This document shows, in pieces, positions 7,848 through 17,150 of a stretch of DNA of 37,327 nucleotides (position 1 is the stretch's first letter; each line of letters starts with the position of its first letter). This DNA comes from Deltaproteobacteria bacterium (lineage in GTDB: Bacteria > Desulfobacterota > Desulfobaccia > Desulfobaccales > 0-14-0-80-60-11). The translations under genes and the position numbers were made by a program. The DNA lies in contig JAMCQY010000105.1 in NCBI GenBank assembly GCA_023381945.1, positions 1-37,327 on the forward strand, read 5' to 3'. Below the pieces are notes generated by a model. The model was not told where the DNA came from. It saw nothing but the letters and a program-made list of their open reading frames with translations, and did no database searches.

Positions 7848-8879
7848 ATGAATGTGCCCCTGTTGATCATACTAAGCCTTGTCAAAATCGCCGTGGTAAT
7901 GGGCGTGCTGCTCACCGCGGTCGCCTACACGGTCTTGCTGGAACGTAAGGTGCTGGGTTTCATCCAGTTGCGCTACGGCCCCAACCGGGTGGGTCCTTGG
8001 GGACTGCTGCAACCCCTGGCAGACGTACTCAAACTGATGTTCAAAGAGGATTTCACGCCTCCCGGAGCCAATAAGATCCTCTTCATCCTGGCGCCTCTGC
8101 TCACTGCGGTGACGGCCTTGCTGCCCTTCGCGGCTATTCCATTCTCCGGTTCCATCTTGCCTCAGGAAATCTTCCTGTTTGGCCACAAGATCGACCTCAC
8201 TGCGGCTGCTTTAAACCAGGGCGTGATCGCGGATATTAACGTCGGGTTGCTCTATATCTTTGCAGTCTCTTCCCTGGCGGTGTACGGGGCAATTCTCGGT
8301 GGCTGGGCCTCCAATAATAAGTATTCCCTCCTCGGGGCTTTGCGCCTCAGCGCCCAGATGGTCAGCTACGAGTTGGCCCTGGGGCTCTCGGTCATCGGCG
8401 TGCTGATGATTGCGGGCACTCTGAGCACCGTGAAGATCGTGGAAGCCCAGAAGTCCATGTGGTTCATCGTCTATCAGCCCCTGGGCTTTTTTCTTTTCCT
8501 GACCGCAGCCTTCGCCGAATGCGCCCGCACCCCCTTTGACCTGATTGAGTGCGAAAACGAATTGGTGGCCGGGTTCCAGACCGAATACAGCTCGATGAAA
8601 TGGGCCCTGTTCATGATGGGTGAGTATATCCACATCATCGTGGCCTCGGCCCTGATTGTGACCCTGTTCTTGGGCGGCTGGAACGGTCCGGTGCTGCCTC
8701 CGGTGGTCTGGTTCATGTTAAAGACCTTCGTCGTGGTCTTCTTCTTCATCTGGGTCAGGGGCACCTTCCCCCGCTTCCGCTTTGACCAGCTCATGCGGTT
8801 GGGTTGGAAGGTCCTCGTACCTCTTAGCCTGGCGAACATCCTGTTCACCGGGGCGGTAATCTTATTTATCAAGGGTTAG
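7848..8879 (+). CDS. nuoH: NADH-quinone oxidoreductase subunit H
   Basis: A membrane subunit of complex I that forms the quinone channel and the first proton path. It has 343 residues and about eight hydrophobic helices. Diagnostic segments are LLERKVLGFIQLRYGPNRVG, LADVLKLMFKED and FAECARTPFDLIECENELVAG followed by TEYSSMKWALFMMGEY; these loop acidic residues line the quinone cavity. It begins 4 nt after nuoG and ends 3 nt before nuoI. Length is normal. Confidence 0.96.
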   Translation: MNVPLLIILSLVKIAVVMGVLLTAVAYTVLLERKVLGFIQLRYGPNRVGPWGLLQPLADVLKLMFKEDFTPPGANKILFILAPLLTAVTALLPFAAIPFSGSILPQEIFLFGHKIDLTAAALNQGVIADINVGLLYIFAVSSLAVYGAILGGWASNNKYSLLGALRLSAQMVSYELALGLSVIGVLMIAGTLSTVKIVEAQKSMWFIVYQPLGFFLFLTAAFAECARTPFDLIECENELVAGFQTEYSSMKWALFMMGEYIHIIVASALIVTLFLGGWNGPVLPPVVWFMLKTFVVVFFFIWVRGTFPRFRFDQLMRLGWKVLVPLSLANILFTGAVILFIKG

Positions 8880-8882
8880 CCC

Positions 8883-9314
8883 ATGATTATTCCTTTCCTC
8901 AAAGGGTTGGCCACCACCCTCAGGATGGTGTTCACCAAGCCGATCACCCAACAGTATCCCGAAGAAAAGCGGGAGATGTTCCCCCGCTGGCGGGGACACC
9001 CGCAGCTCACTATCGACCCGGACGGCCGGCGCCGCTGTGTGGCCTGTACCTTGTGCATGGTGGTCTGCCCAAGTAACGCCATCCGGGGCATCGTCGCCGC
9101 CGAGGGCCCGGAGCACGAAAAATACCCGGTTCAGTTCACCATCGACCTGCAGCGCTGCATCTTCTGCGGCATGTGCCAGGAGGCCTGCCCCAAACAGGCC
9201 ATTAAGCTTAATAACGCTTATGAATTGGCCCAATACGACAAACAAGCGCTCATTCTCAATATTGAGACCGCCACTCAGCCCGAGTCAAAATTACGGCTGA
9301 AGGATTGGCTCTAA
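8883..9314 (+). CDS. nuoI: NADH-quinone oxidoreductase subunit I
   Basis: A ferredoxin-like subunit with clusters N6a and N6b that relays electrons from NuoG to NuoB. It has 143 residues. Two CX2CX2CX3C motifs are visible: C52/C55/C58/C62 (RCVACTLCMVVCP) and C92/C95/C98/C102 (RCIFCGMCQEACP). The N-terminal 40 residues form the amphipathic anchor. It is shorter than E. coli NuoI because the C-terminal tail is short. It lies 3 nt after nuoH and 13 nt before nuoJ. Confidence 0.96.
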   Translation: MIIPFLKGLATTLRMVFTKPITQQYPEEKREMFPRWRGHPQLTIDPDGRRRCVACTLCMVVCPSNAIRGIVAAEGPEHEKYPVQFTIDLQRCIFCGMCQEACPKQAIKLNNAYELAQYDKQALILNIETATQPESKLRLKDWL

Positions 9315-9327
9315 GGAGGCCCGAGGG

Positions 9328-9825
9328 ATGGAGACCCTGTTTTTTATCTTGGGTGCAGTGGCCCTGATCTCCGGCGGCCTGGTAGTCTTTCAACCGCACC
9401 CCTTGAGAAGCGCCCTCTGGCTCATCGTCAACTTCTTTGCGGTGGCCGGGATTTACCTGCTGGCCCACGCCGAGTTCATCGCGGCCATCCAGGTGATTGT
9501 CTATGCCGGGGCCATTATCGTCCTGTTCCTGTTTGTCATCATGCTCTTAAATCTCAGGCGTCCCGAAGAGGCTCCGCTCATGCCCTATTATGGTCAAAAG
9601 CTGGCGGGCTTCATATTAGCCGGTTTTGCCGCACTGATCACGATTTACGCTTACACCCGGGTAAAGCTGCCAGCCGCCAGGGAGATTGTCCCGGGCCTGG
9701 GCAACACCGAATCCATCGCCCAGGGACTGTTTACTAATTATCTGCTGCCCTTCGAAGTCACCTCGGTGCTGCTGCTGGTGGCCATCGTGGGCGCCGTGGT
9801 CCTGGCTAAATCCCGGCTGAAATAG
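9328..9825 (+). CDS. nuoJ: NADH-quinone oxidoreductase subunit J
   Basis: A membrane subunit of complex I (ND6 homologue). It has 165 residues and five predicted membrane helices. The conserved HAEFIAAIQVIVYAGAIIVL segment contains the third helix with its flexible, pi-bulge-forming YAGA region, diagnostic of NuoJ. A GGCC-AGGAGG-type site precedes the ATG. It sits tightly between nuoI and nuoK. Confidence 0.95.
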   Translation: METLFFILGAVALISGGLVVFQPHPLRSALWLIVNFFAVAGIYLLAHAEFIAAIQVIVYAGAIIVLFLFVIMLLNLRRPEEAPLMPYYGQKLAGFILAGFAALITIYAYTRVKLPAAREIVPGLGNTESIAQGLFTNYLLPFEVTSVLLLVAIVGAVVLAKSRLK

Positions 9826-9843
9826 CCGTTGGGGGAAATAAGG

Positions 9844-10149
9844 ATGGTAGTTCCCGTCACTTATTATCTGGCTTTGAGCGTGGCCCTGTTCACCCTGGGG
9901 GTGATCGGCGTCATCATCCGGCGCAATGCCATTGTCATCTTCATGTGCATTGAAATGATGCTTAACTCCGTCAACCTGGCCTTTATCGCTTTTGCCGATT
10001 ATTTTAAGGCGGTTGACGGGCAGATGTTTGTGTTCTTCACGCTGACCGTAGCCGCGGCGGAAGTGGCGGTGGGTCTGGCCCTGATTGTGGCGATTTTCCG
10101 CAACCGGGGTTCCATTTACGTTGACAACTTGAATATCCTCAAGTGGTGA
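9844..10149 (+). CDS. nuoK: NADH-quinone oxidoreductase subunit K
   Basis: A small proton-channel subunit (ND4L homologue). From the ATG at 9844 it has 101 residues, the canonical NuoK length. An in-frame TTG at 9829 would add five residues and is not favoured, because the GGGGGAA ribosome site lies at 9831-9837 just before 9844. Three helices are visible. Conserved membrane glutamates occur in FMCIEMMLN and in [12 protein letters not shown], matching the two functional glutamates of the family. Confidence 0.95.
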   Translation: MVVPVTYYLALSVALFTLGVIGVIIRRNAIVIFMCIEMMLNSVNLAFIAFADYFKAVDGQMFVFFTLTVAAAEVAVGLALIVAIFRNRGSIYVDNLNILKW

Positions 10150-10159
10150 GGCGAACCTC

Positions 10160-12055
10160 ATGTTCGATTATGTTTGGCTGATACCCACATTCCCCCTCAT
10201 AGGCTTTTTGATTAACGGCCTGTTTGGGAAGAAACTGTCCAAGAATGCGGTGGGAATTATCGGCTCCACCGCCGTGGGCCTGAGCTTCCTGGTCACCGTG
10301 GCCATCTTCCTGGAGTTTTTAAAGCTGCCGCATGGCTCCGCGGTGCAGAAGGTGGTGTTCGATTGGATCTCCGCCGGCAGCTTCAATGTGCAGGCGGCCT
10401 TCCTGATCGACCCCTTGTCCCTGGTGATGCTGCTGGTGGTCTCAGGGGTCAGCACCTTGATCCATATCTATTCCATCGGCTATATGCACGATGATCCGGG
10501 GTTCCCCCGCTACTTCGCCTACCTCAACCTCTTCGTCTTCAACATGCTCACTTTGGTGAGCGCCAACAATTTCCTGTTGATGTTCGTGGGTTGGGAAGGC
10601 GTGGGGTTGTGCTCCTATCTGCTCATCGGCTTCTGGTATGAAAAGAAGTCGGCGTCCGACGCGGGCAAGAAGGCCTTTGTGGTCAACCGGATCGGCGACT
10701 TTGGCTTCCTGCTGGGTATGTTCATCATCTTCTGGACCTTCGGCACTCTCAATTTCAAGGAAGTCTTCGCCGCGGCCGCTAAGTACCCGGTGGGGTCCGG
10801 CATCATCACCGCCGCCACCCTGTGCCTCTTTTTGGGAGCGACTGGTAAATCGGCTCAGATTCCCTTATATACCTGGCTGCCCGACGCCATGGAAGGTCCC
10901 ACTCCGGTGTCCGCTTTGATCCACGCGGCCACCATGGTCACCGCCGGCGTCTATATGGTGGCCCGCTGCAGCGCCCTGTTTGTCCTGGCCCCGGTTTCCC
11001 TGTCGGTGGTGGCGGTGATCGGGTTGCTCACCGCCTTCTTCGCCGCCACCATGGGTATGGCGCAGTACGACATCAAACGGGTCCTGGCCTACTCCACTGT
11101 CAGCCAGTTGGGTTACATGTTCCTGGCCTGCGGCGTGGGCGCCTTTGTCTCCGGCATCTTCCATCTCATGACCCACGCCTTTTTCAAGGCCCTGCTCTTC
11201 CTGGGGTCCGGTTCGGTAATTCACGGCATGCACGGCGAACAGGATATGCGCGGCATGGGCAACCTGCGGAAGTACATGCCCATAACTTATTGGACATTTA
11301 TGCTGGCCACGCTGGCCATTGCCGGCATCTTCCCCTTCGCAGGCTTCTTCAGTAAGGACGAAATTCTCTTCTACTCTCTGGTGGACGGCCACATCCTTTA
11401 CTGGGGCATCGCCACCATCGCGGCCGGCATCACCGCCTTCTACATGTTCCGGGCGGTTTTCATGACCTTCTTCGGTGAGGAGAGGTTCGACCACCACCAT
11501 GTGCACCCCCATGAGGCGCCCAAGACCATGGCGATCCCGCTTATGATCCTGGCGGGCCTGTCGGTGGTGGGTGGTTTGGTGGGCTTCCCCATCATTGAAG
11601 GGGCCCATAAGTTCAAAGAGTTCCTGTCACCGGCCATTGCGCCTCTGCATCACGAAGCGCATCACGCCATGTCATTTGAAATCTTTATGATGCTCTTTTC
11701 CATGGGCATCGCCGGTATCGGCATCTTCATCGCTTACAAGTGTTACATGAAAGTACCGGATCTGCCGGCCCGCATCACTGCGAAATTCCCGGCCCTGTAC
11801 GATTACATTTTTCATAAGTATTACATTGATGAACTTTATGACGCCTCAGTGGTGGAGCCCATCAAAAACGGCTCCGACTTCCTGTGGCACGGCGTGGATG
11901 AGACGGTGATCGACGGCACGGTGAACGGCAGCGCCGGCATCGTGGCCTGGTTCAGCAGCCATCTGCGCAAACTGGAAACCGGGTTCGTACAAAACTATGC
12001 CCTGGCCATCCTCGCGGGAGTGGTGATTGTCACGGGTTATCTAATCGGACGTTAG
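10160..12055 (+). CDS. nuoL: NADH-quinone oxidoreductase subunit L
   Basis: The distal antiporter-like proton-pumping subunit, with the lateral helix that runs along the membrane arm. It has 631 residues and many hydrophobic helices. Hallmarks are LLMFVGWEGVGLCSYLLIGF (key Glu of helix 5), WLPDAMEGPTPVSALIHAAT (helix 7 region), a His-rich loop FDHHHVHPHE, and the C-terminal HKYYIDELYD before the final helices. It starts 10 nt after nuoK. Full length and intact. Confidence 0.96.
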   Translation: MFDYVWLIPTFPLIGFLINGLFGKKLSKNAVGIIGSTAVGLSFLVTVAIFLEFLKLPHGSAVQKVVFDWISAGSFNVQAAFLIDPLSLVMLLVVSGVSTLIHIYSIGYMHDDPGFPRYFAYLNLFVFNMLTLVSANNFLLMFVGWEGVGLCSYLLIGFWYEKKSASDAGKKAFVVNRIGDFGFLLGMFIIFWTFGTLNFKEVFAAAAKYPVGSGIITAATLCLFLGATGKSAQIPLYTWLPDAMEGPTPVSALIHAATMVTAGVYMVARCSALFVLAPVSLSVVAVIGLLTAFFAATMGMAQYDIKRVLAYSTVSQLGYMFLACGVGAFVSGIFHLMTHAFFKALLFLGSGSVIHGMHGEQDMRGMGNLRKYMPITYWTFMLATLAIAGIFPFAGFFSKDEILFYSLVDGHILYWGIATIAAGITAFYMFRAVFMTFFGEERFDHHHVHPHEAPKTMAIPLMILAGLSVVGGLVGFPIIEGAHKFKEFLSPAIAPLHHEAHHAMSFEIFMMLFSMGIAGIGIFIAYKCYMKVPDLPARITAKFPALYDYIFHKYYIDELYDASVVEPIKNGSDFLWHGVDETVIDGTVNGSAGIVAWFSSHLRKLETGFVQNYALAILAGVVIVTGYLIGR

Positions 12056-12071
12056 TCTTAGGGGGGGCTCA

Positions 12072-13607
12072 ATGCAACTACCAATCCTCTCCATCCTGAT
12101 TTTCTTCCCCCTCCTGGGAATAGGACTGCTGCTGTTCCTGGATCGGAAGAACTACAAGGTCCTCAAAGGTGCGACCTTTGCCGTGGCCGTGGTGGAGTTC
12201 CTCATTTCACTGCCCTTGTGGTTCGGTTTTGACAGCACTACGGCAGCCATGCAGTTCGTGGAGCGCCACGAGTGGATTCCGGGTTACGGCATCAGCTATT
12301 ACCTAGGGGTGGATGGTTTCTCTCTGCTGCTGATCATGCTCACCACCTTCCTGACCCCGCTGTGCGTTCTGGCAACCTGGACGGACATTCAGACCCGGGT
12401 CAAGGAATTCATGGTCTGCCTGCTGGCCCTGATGAGCGGTATGATCGGGGTGTTCGCCGCCCTGGACCTCTTCCTCTTCTATGTCTTTTGGGAAGTGATG
12501 CTGATCCCCATGTACCTGCTCATCGGCGTCTGGGGCAACCCGGCCCGGCGGGTTTATGCGGCCATCAAGTTCTTCCTGTTCACCATGTTCGGCTCGGTGC
12601 TGATGCTGGTGGCCATTTTGGTGCTCTACTTCCACTACGGCAAGACAACCGGCGTTTACACCTTCGACCTCATCAAGATGTACGGCCTGAACATTCCCTT
12701 TAATATGCAGTTCTGGATGTTCCTGGCCTTCGGATTGGCCTTCGCCATTAAGGTGCCCATGTTCCCGTTCCACACCTGGTTGCCGGACGCCCACACCGAA
12801 GCACCCACCGTGGGTTCCGTCATCCTGGCCGCGGTGCTCCTGAAGATGGGGACTTACGGTTTCCTGCGCTTCAATATGCCGCTCTTTCCCGAGGCCGCGC
12901 ACTACTTCGTGCCGCTCTTTTCCATCCTGGCGGTCATCGGCATCGTCTATGGCGCCCTGGTCTCCATGATGCAAAAGGACCTGAAGCGCCTCATCGCCTT
13001 CTCGTCGGTAAGCCATCTGGGCTTTGTCATGCTGGGGCTGTTTACCTTCACCGCGGCCGGTATTCAGGGCGGCGTCATCCAGATGATCAACCACGGCCTA
13101 TCCACGGGCGCCCTCTTCTTGACGGTCGGCATGATCTATGAGCGGCGGCACACCCGGATGATCGCCGAGTTCGGCGGCCTGGCCACGGCCATGCCCATCT
13201 ACGCCACCATCTTCATGATCGTCACCCTGTCGTCCATCGCCGTGCCCGGCACCAATGGTTTTGTCGGCGAATTTCTTATCCTGCTTGGAGCCTTCAAAAC
13301 CAACAAGATTTTGGCCGTCATCGCCGCCACCGGGGTTATCTTCTCCGCTTGCTACATGCTCTGGATGTTCCAGCGGGTGGTTTGGGGCGAAGTTACCAAT
13401 GAAAAGAACCGGGAGTTGAAGGACCTCTCCTTCCGGGAGGTAGCCATCTTCGCTCCCTTGATCCTGTTTATCTTCTGGATCGGGGTTTATCCCAACACCT
13501 TTTTAAATAAGACCAAAGCCACAACGGATAACTTCATTGCCATGATGGACAAGGCCAAGGCCACTCAGGTCACTGAATCTAACGTTGCCAAGGGGGTGGC
13601 GCAATGA
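12072..13607 (+). CDS. nuoM: NADH-quinone oxidoreductase subunit M
   Basis: The second antiporter-like pumping subunit (ND4 homologue). It has 511 residues. FYVFWEVMLIPMYLLIGVWG carries the essential helix-5 glutamate, and PFHTWLPDAHTEAPTVGSVI is the broken helix 7 signature; KRLIAFSSVSHLGFVMLG follows. A GGGGGG-rich site precedes the ATG. The stop overlaps the nuoN start by four bases (ATGA), implying translational coupling. Confidence 0.96.
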   Translation: MQLPILSILIFFPLLGIGLLLFLDRKNYKVLKGATFAVAVVEFLISLPLWFGFDSTTAAMQFVERHEWIPGYGISYYLGVDGFSLLLIMLTTFLTPLCVLATWTDIQTRVKEFMVCLLALMSGMIGVFAALDLFLFYVFWEVMLIPMYLLIGVWGNPARRVYAAIKFFLFTMFGSVLMLVAILVLYFHYGKTTGVYTFDLIKMYGLNIPFNMQFWMFLAFGLAFAIKVPMFPFHTWLPDAHTEAPTVGSVILAAVLLKMGTYGFLRFNMPLFPEAAHYFVPLFSILAVIGIVYGALVSMMQKDLKRLIAFSSVSHLGFVMLGLFTFTAAGIQGGVIQMINHGLSTGALFLTVGMIYERRHTRMIAEFGGLATAMPIYATIFMIVTLSSIAVPGTNGFVGEFLILLGAFKTNKILAVIAATGVIFSACYMLWMFQRVVWGEVTNEKNRELKDLSFREVAIFAPLILFIFWIGVYPNTFLNKTKATTDNFIAMMDKAKATQVTESNVAKGVAQ

Positions 13608-15064
13608 CCATCAACATCCCCAATTTCCACCTGAACAGCATCGGGCCAGAGCTCATCCTGACGGTCACCGCGGTGGTTATCCTGCTGCTGGATGCTCTCT
13701 CCCCCAGGGGACGCAAGGCCTATTTTCCACAGATCAGCCTCCTGGGTCTGGCCGCGGCGGCCTTGCAGACCTATCTCATGTGGGGCAGCAAAGGCACCGA
13801 CTTTGCCCGCATGATCTACGTGGATAATTTCACCCTGTTCTTTTACCTGGTCTTCATCCTGGGCACCGCCCTGACGGTGATGATTAGCCGGGCTTACCTG
13901 GAGCAATACGACAAGAACCTGGGGGAATACTACGCCTTGTTGCTCTTCGCCGCGACAGGCATGATGTTCATGGCCGCCAGCGCCCACCTGATCATGCTCT
14001 TCCTGGGCCTGGAGATTATGTCCATCGCGGTTTACGTTCTGGCCGGCCTATTCCGGGAGGATGCCCGCTCCAACGAAGCCTCTTTGAAATACCTGATCCT
14101 GGGTTCCTTCTCCAGCGGCTTCCTGCTCTTCGGCATGGCCTTCCTATACGGCGCCGCCGGGGGCACTCTCTACCTGGATGACCTGCCCAAGGCGCTGGCC
14201 GGCCACACCTTTGCACAGCCCATGACCCTGCTGGCCATCGGCCTCCTGATCGTCGGTTTCGGCTTCAAGGTGGCTTCGGCGCCTTTCCATATGTGGACCC
14301 CGGACGTTTATGAAGGCGCCCCCACTTCGGTCACCGCCTTCATGGCGGTGGGCGTCAAGGCCGCGGCCTTCGCCGCCTTTGCCCGGGTCTTTTTCCTGGC
14401 TTTCCCGGCCATGAAGATGGATTGGAACATGATGCTTTGGGTCCTGGCTGTGGCCACCATGACCATCGGCAACGTCACCGCCATCGCCCAGACCAATATC
14501 AAACGCATGCTGGCCTACTCCTCCATCGCCCACGCCGGATACCTGCTGGTGGCCCTGGTGGCTGCCAACCAGTTGGGCGCAGTCAGCCTGCTTTACTACC
14601 TGCTGGCCTACACCTTGATGAACCTGGGGGCCTTCGGAGTAGTGATTCTGGTGGGACGCAAGAAAGACAGCTATCTCAATATTTACGATTATTCCGGCCT
14701 GGGCTTCCAGCATCCGGCCCTGGGCGCGGCCATGGCTCTGTTCATGTTCGCCCTGGCAGGCATGCCGCCCACTGCCGGATTCGTGGGCAAGTTCTACATC
14801 TTCTCCGCGGCGGTGCAGTCGGGATTCATCTGGCTGACCATCATCGGCGTTATGAATTCCTTGATCTCGATGTATTACTATTTGCGTATTACCGTGCTCA
14901 TCTACATGAAGCCCGCTGAAGCAGACTTGGGTCCAGTCACCTTCTCGGCCGGCCTTGCTGCCGTCCTGGCCGTCACTGCTGCCGGGGTGGTGCTGATCGG
15001 CGTCTTCCCGGGCTCACTCTACGATCTTGCCATGAACGCCGTGAAGATTTTCCCCGGCCTGTAA
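13604..15064 (+). CDS. nuoN: NADH-quinone oxidoreductase subunit N
   Basis: The third antiporter-like pumping subunit (ND2 homologue). It has 486 residues with about 14 hydrophobic helices. Motifs are FLGLEIMSIAVYVLAG (helix-5 Glu), PFHMWTPDVYEGAPTSVTAF, KRMLAYSSIAHAGYLLV and PPTAGFVGKFYIF. It is the last gene of the operon and is followed 28 nt later by a strong intrinsic terminator. The start overlaps the end of nuoM. Confidence 0.96.
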   Translation: MTINIPNFHLNSIGPELILTVTAVVILLLDALSPRGRKAYFPQISLLGLAAAALQTYLMWGSKGTDFARMIYVDNFTLFFYLVFILGTALTVMISRAYLEQYDKNLGEYYALLLFAATGMMFMAASAHLIMLFLGLEIMSIAVYVLAGLFREDARSNEASLKYLILGSFSSGFLLFGMAFLYGAAGGTLYLDDLPKALAGHTFAQPMTLLAIGLLIVGFGFKVASAPFHMWTPDVYEGAPTSVTAFMAVGVKAAAFAAFARVFFLAFPAMKMDWNMMLWVLAVATMTIGNVTAIAQTNIKRMLAYSSIAHAGYLLVALVAANQLGAVSLLYYLLAYTLMNLGAFGVVILVGRKKDSYLNIYDYSGLGFQHPALGAAMALFMFALAGMPPTAGFVGKFYIFSAAVQSGFIWLTIIGVMNSLISMYYYLRITVLIYMKPAEADLGPVTFSAGLAAVLAVTAAGVVLIGVFPGSLYDLAMNAVKIFPGL

Positions 15065-15092
15065 TATCAGTAATAATTTTTGGACGTTATCG

Positions 15093-15124
15093 GGAGCTAA
15101 GGTTCTACCTTAGCTCCTTTTTTT
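15093..15124 (+). terminator. Intrinsic terminator of the nuo operon
   Basis: A perfect 10-bp stem, GGAGCTAAGG (15093-15102) and CCTTAGCTCC (15108-15117), with loop TTCTA, followed by seven T. It lies 28 nt after the nuoN stop and marks the 3' end of the complex I transcript. Confidence 0.93.
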
Positions 15125-15136
15125 ACCTTAGATAAG

Positions 15137-15166
15137 TTGTGCAAAAAATATTGGCTTATTTATATT
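15137..15166 (+). promoter_or_regulatory. Possible sigma70-type promoter for the histidine kinase gene
   Basis: TTGTGC (15137-15142), 18-nt spacer, TATATT (15161-15166), in an AT-rich stretch after the nuo terminator. The -35 match is weak. Other AT-rich hexamers nearby could serve equally. Confidence 0.25.
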
Positions 15167-15215
15167 TTTCTTGTAAACTATAAAATAGTATATTCCCGCA
15201 GCACCTCCAAGTTCA

Positions 15216-16691
15216 ATGACCCTCGAAAAGCAACGTTTAGCAGACATCATTAGTTTTTTGCCGGATGCGACCTTTGTCATTGACCGGGATGGCAAGGTAA
15301 TCGCCTGGAATAAAGCTATTGAATCATTGACCGGAATGAAATCCGAGGAGGTGCTGGGAAAAAGCAACCGCGAATATGCCGTACCTTTTTATGGCAAGCA
15401 AATTCCGATTCTGATAGATTTGGCCCTCTCCCGGAACGAAGTCCTCGGAGATCGATACACCAGCGTGGAGAGGAATGACGGTACGATTGTAGCTGAAGTT
15501 TATACCCCCCACCTGCGGCCCGGCGGGGCCTTCCTATGGGCCAAAGCTTCTCCCCTCTATGATGCCAAAGGGCAGGTGGTCGGGGCGATCGAGACCGTCC
15601 GCGATATTACCAAACGCAGGAAGATTGAGCAGGCTTTGCTTGAGCAGGTGCACCTGTTCCAGGTGCTCATCGATGCCATTCCCACCCCCATTTTTTATAA
15701 GGATGTCCAAGGCAGTTATCTGGGGTGCAACAAGGCCTTTGAGAACTGCTTAGGATTGGCCAAAGACCAGATAGTCGGCCACAATATTTATGATATTTTG
15801 CCTTTGGAAAAAGCTAAGCCTTATGATCAAGCCGACCAGCAATTAATGCTGCACCCTGGTGTCCAAACCTTTGAGAGTGCCACCGTCGATGCCACTGGCA
15901 TCGAGCGTGAAGTAATTTTCAGTAAGGCAACCTTTCTGGGTACGGATGGCAACTTAAATGGCCTGGTGGGGACGATTTTGGACATCACCAGGCTTAAGAA
16001 AACCCAAAAAGCTTTGCGGGACTCGGAAGCCAAGCTTCGCTTCCTTTCCTCCCGGTTATTAAAGTCACATGAAGGTGAACGCCGCCGCCTTTCTTTAGAA
16101 CTGCACGATGAATTGGGCCAGACCCTTAATGTCCTTAAAATGCAAATCAGATATGTTGCCAGAAAGTTGCACCGGGACCAAGGCGATCTGAAGGCTGATT
16201 GCGACTATATGTTGGATTATATTAATGAAATTATTGAAACTGTCAGAAGAATGTCCCGGGACTTAAGTCCTTCCATCTTAGAAGACCTGGGTCTTACGGT
16301 GGCCTTGAAGCATTTAACCGATGAATTTACCAAACATTATCAGATTGCTTGCCGGGTGCGGATTCCTCAAATAGACCAGCTATTTCCCCAAGAATCACAA
16401 ATTCTCATCTTTCGGATCATTCAAGAATCCCTAACCAACATCGCCAAGTACGCCGAAGCCAGCCAGGTTACCCTGGACATCCAAACAAAGGGTGATAATA
16501 TCTCGTTCTTGATCTCTGACAATGGCAGGGGATTTGACGCTGAGCAGGTCATAGCTTTGAATTCAGTACAAAAAGGGTTGGGCTTGGCTGCCATGGATGA
16601 GCGGGTGCGCATGCTGGGCGGGTCTCTGGAAATCTGGAGCAAGGAAGGGGCTGGCACCCGGTTGAGCTTCTCTCTCCCAATCAATAAATAG
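15216..16691 (+). CDS. Cytoplasmic PAS-PAS sensor histidine kinase, NarL/DegS class
   Basis: A two-component sensor of 491 residues. It has no signal peptide or membrane helix, so it senses inside the cell. Domains: PAS 1 (about 8-125, FLPDATFVIDRDGKVIAWNK), PAS 2 (about 140-262, DAIPTPIFYKDVQGSYLGCN), a HisKA_3 dimerisation domain with ERRRLSLELHDELGQTL (phospho-acceptor H297), and a HATPase_c domain (about 385-490) with N-box ESLTNIAKYAE, SDNGRGFD and KGLGLAAMDERVRMLGG. HisKA_3 kinases normally pair with LuxR-type regulators, but none is adjacent, so it is an orphan here. The ligand is unknown. No clear ribosome site precedes the ATG. It has its own 3' terminator and its base composition is more AT-rich than the nuo genes. 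Confidence 0.9.
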   Translation: MTLEKQRLADIISFLPDATFVIDRDGKVIAWNKAIESLTGMKSEEVLGKSNREYAVPFYGKQIPILIDLALSRNEVLGDRYTSVERNDGTIVAEVYTPHLRPGGAFLWAKASPLYDAKGQVVGAIETVRDITKRRKIEQALLEQVHLFQVLIDAIPTPIFYKDVQGSYLGCNKAFENCLGLAKDQIVGHNIYDILPLEKAKPYDQADQQLMLHPGVQTFESATVDATGIEREVIFSKATFLGTDGNLNGLVGTILDITRLKKTQKALRDSEAKLRFLSSRLLKSHEGERRRLSLELHDELGQTLNVLKMQIRYVARKLHRDQGDLKADCDYMLDYINEIIETVRRMSRDLSPSILEDLGLTVALKHLTDEFTKHYQIACRVRIPQIDQLFPQESQILIFRIIQESLTNIAKYAEASQVTLDIQTKGDNISFLISDNGRGFDAEQVIALNSVQKGLGLAAMDERVRMLGGSLEIWSKEGAGTRLSFSLPINK

Positions 16692-16696
16692 GCATT

Positions 16697-16740
16697 AAAA
16701 AAATGTCCAGAAGAGTTGATTCTCTCCTGGACATTTTTTT
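16697..16740. terminator. Bidirectional intrinsic terminator between convergent genes
   Basis: ATGTCCAG (16703-16710) pairs with CTGGACAT (16727-16734), extended by AGAG/CTCT past one mismatch. It is flanked by an A-tract on the left and seven T on the right. It can end the histidine kinase transcript on + and the Rho-N-domain gene transcript on -. Confidence 0.88.
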
Positions 16741-16796
16741 CGTCAATAATCCTTCCCGGGATTTGCTGCTCCGGGTTTAGGCATGCGTAGGCTCGG

Positions 16797-17129
16797 CTAA
16801 GCTGCCTTCCTGGTCCGCTTCTTCAGGCGATTGGCCTTCTTGCGCAGAATATCGATCTGCTGGCGCGAGGCGCCGCTGCCAATGGCTTCCAGTTTTTTGG
16901 CCCGGGCCGCTTGCGCCTGTTCCTTCAATTCCCGGACGTTCACCGTCTTGGCCGCTTTGCCTTCATCCTTGATGCCCTTCACCTCTTTGATGGCGCTCAG
17001 CAGCTCCTCTTTGTTCATGCCGTGGACGCCGCTGATCTCGCCCAGATCCATGGCGTATTTCCGCAGTTCGGTGGCGGTCATCTTATCCAGAGGCTTTTCT
17101 TTCTTTTCTTTGCGTTCCTTCTTGGCCAT
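16797..17129 (-). CDS. Small basic protein with a Rho-N/SAP-like domain
   Basis: A 110-residue, very lysine-rich protein. It begins MAKKERKEKKEKPLDKMTA; the following helical segment (about 17-50, TATELRKYAMDLGEISGVHG then MNKEELLSAI) resembles the Rho termination factor N-terminal SAP-like fold, which binds nucleic acid. The rest is charged and helical (KEQAQAARAKKLEAIGSG), ending KKRTRKAA. Start: the ATG at 17129 has GGAGAG upstream. An in-frame start further upstream would translate through the palindrome at 17151-17181 and is rejected. A nucleic-acid-binding role is inferred from the domain and charge; no target is known. It is probably monocistronic. Confidence 0.8.
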   Translation of the reverse strand: MAKKERKEKKEKPLDKMTATELRKYAMDLGEISGVHGMNKEELLSAIKEVKGIKDEGKAAKTVNVRELKEQAQAARAKKLEAIGSGASRQQIDILRKKANRLKKRTRKAA

Positions 17130-17150
17130 GATTTCTCTCCAGTATTTTCC

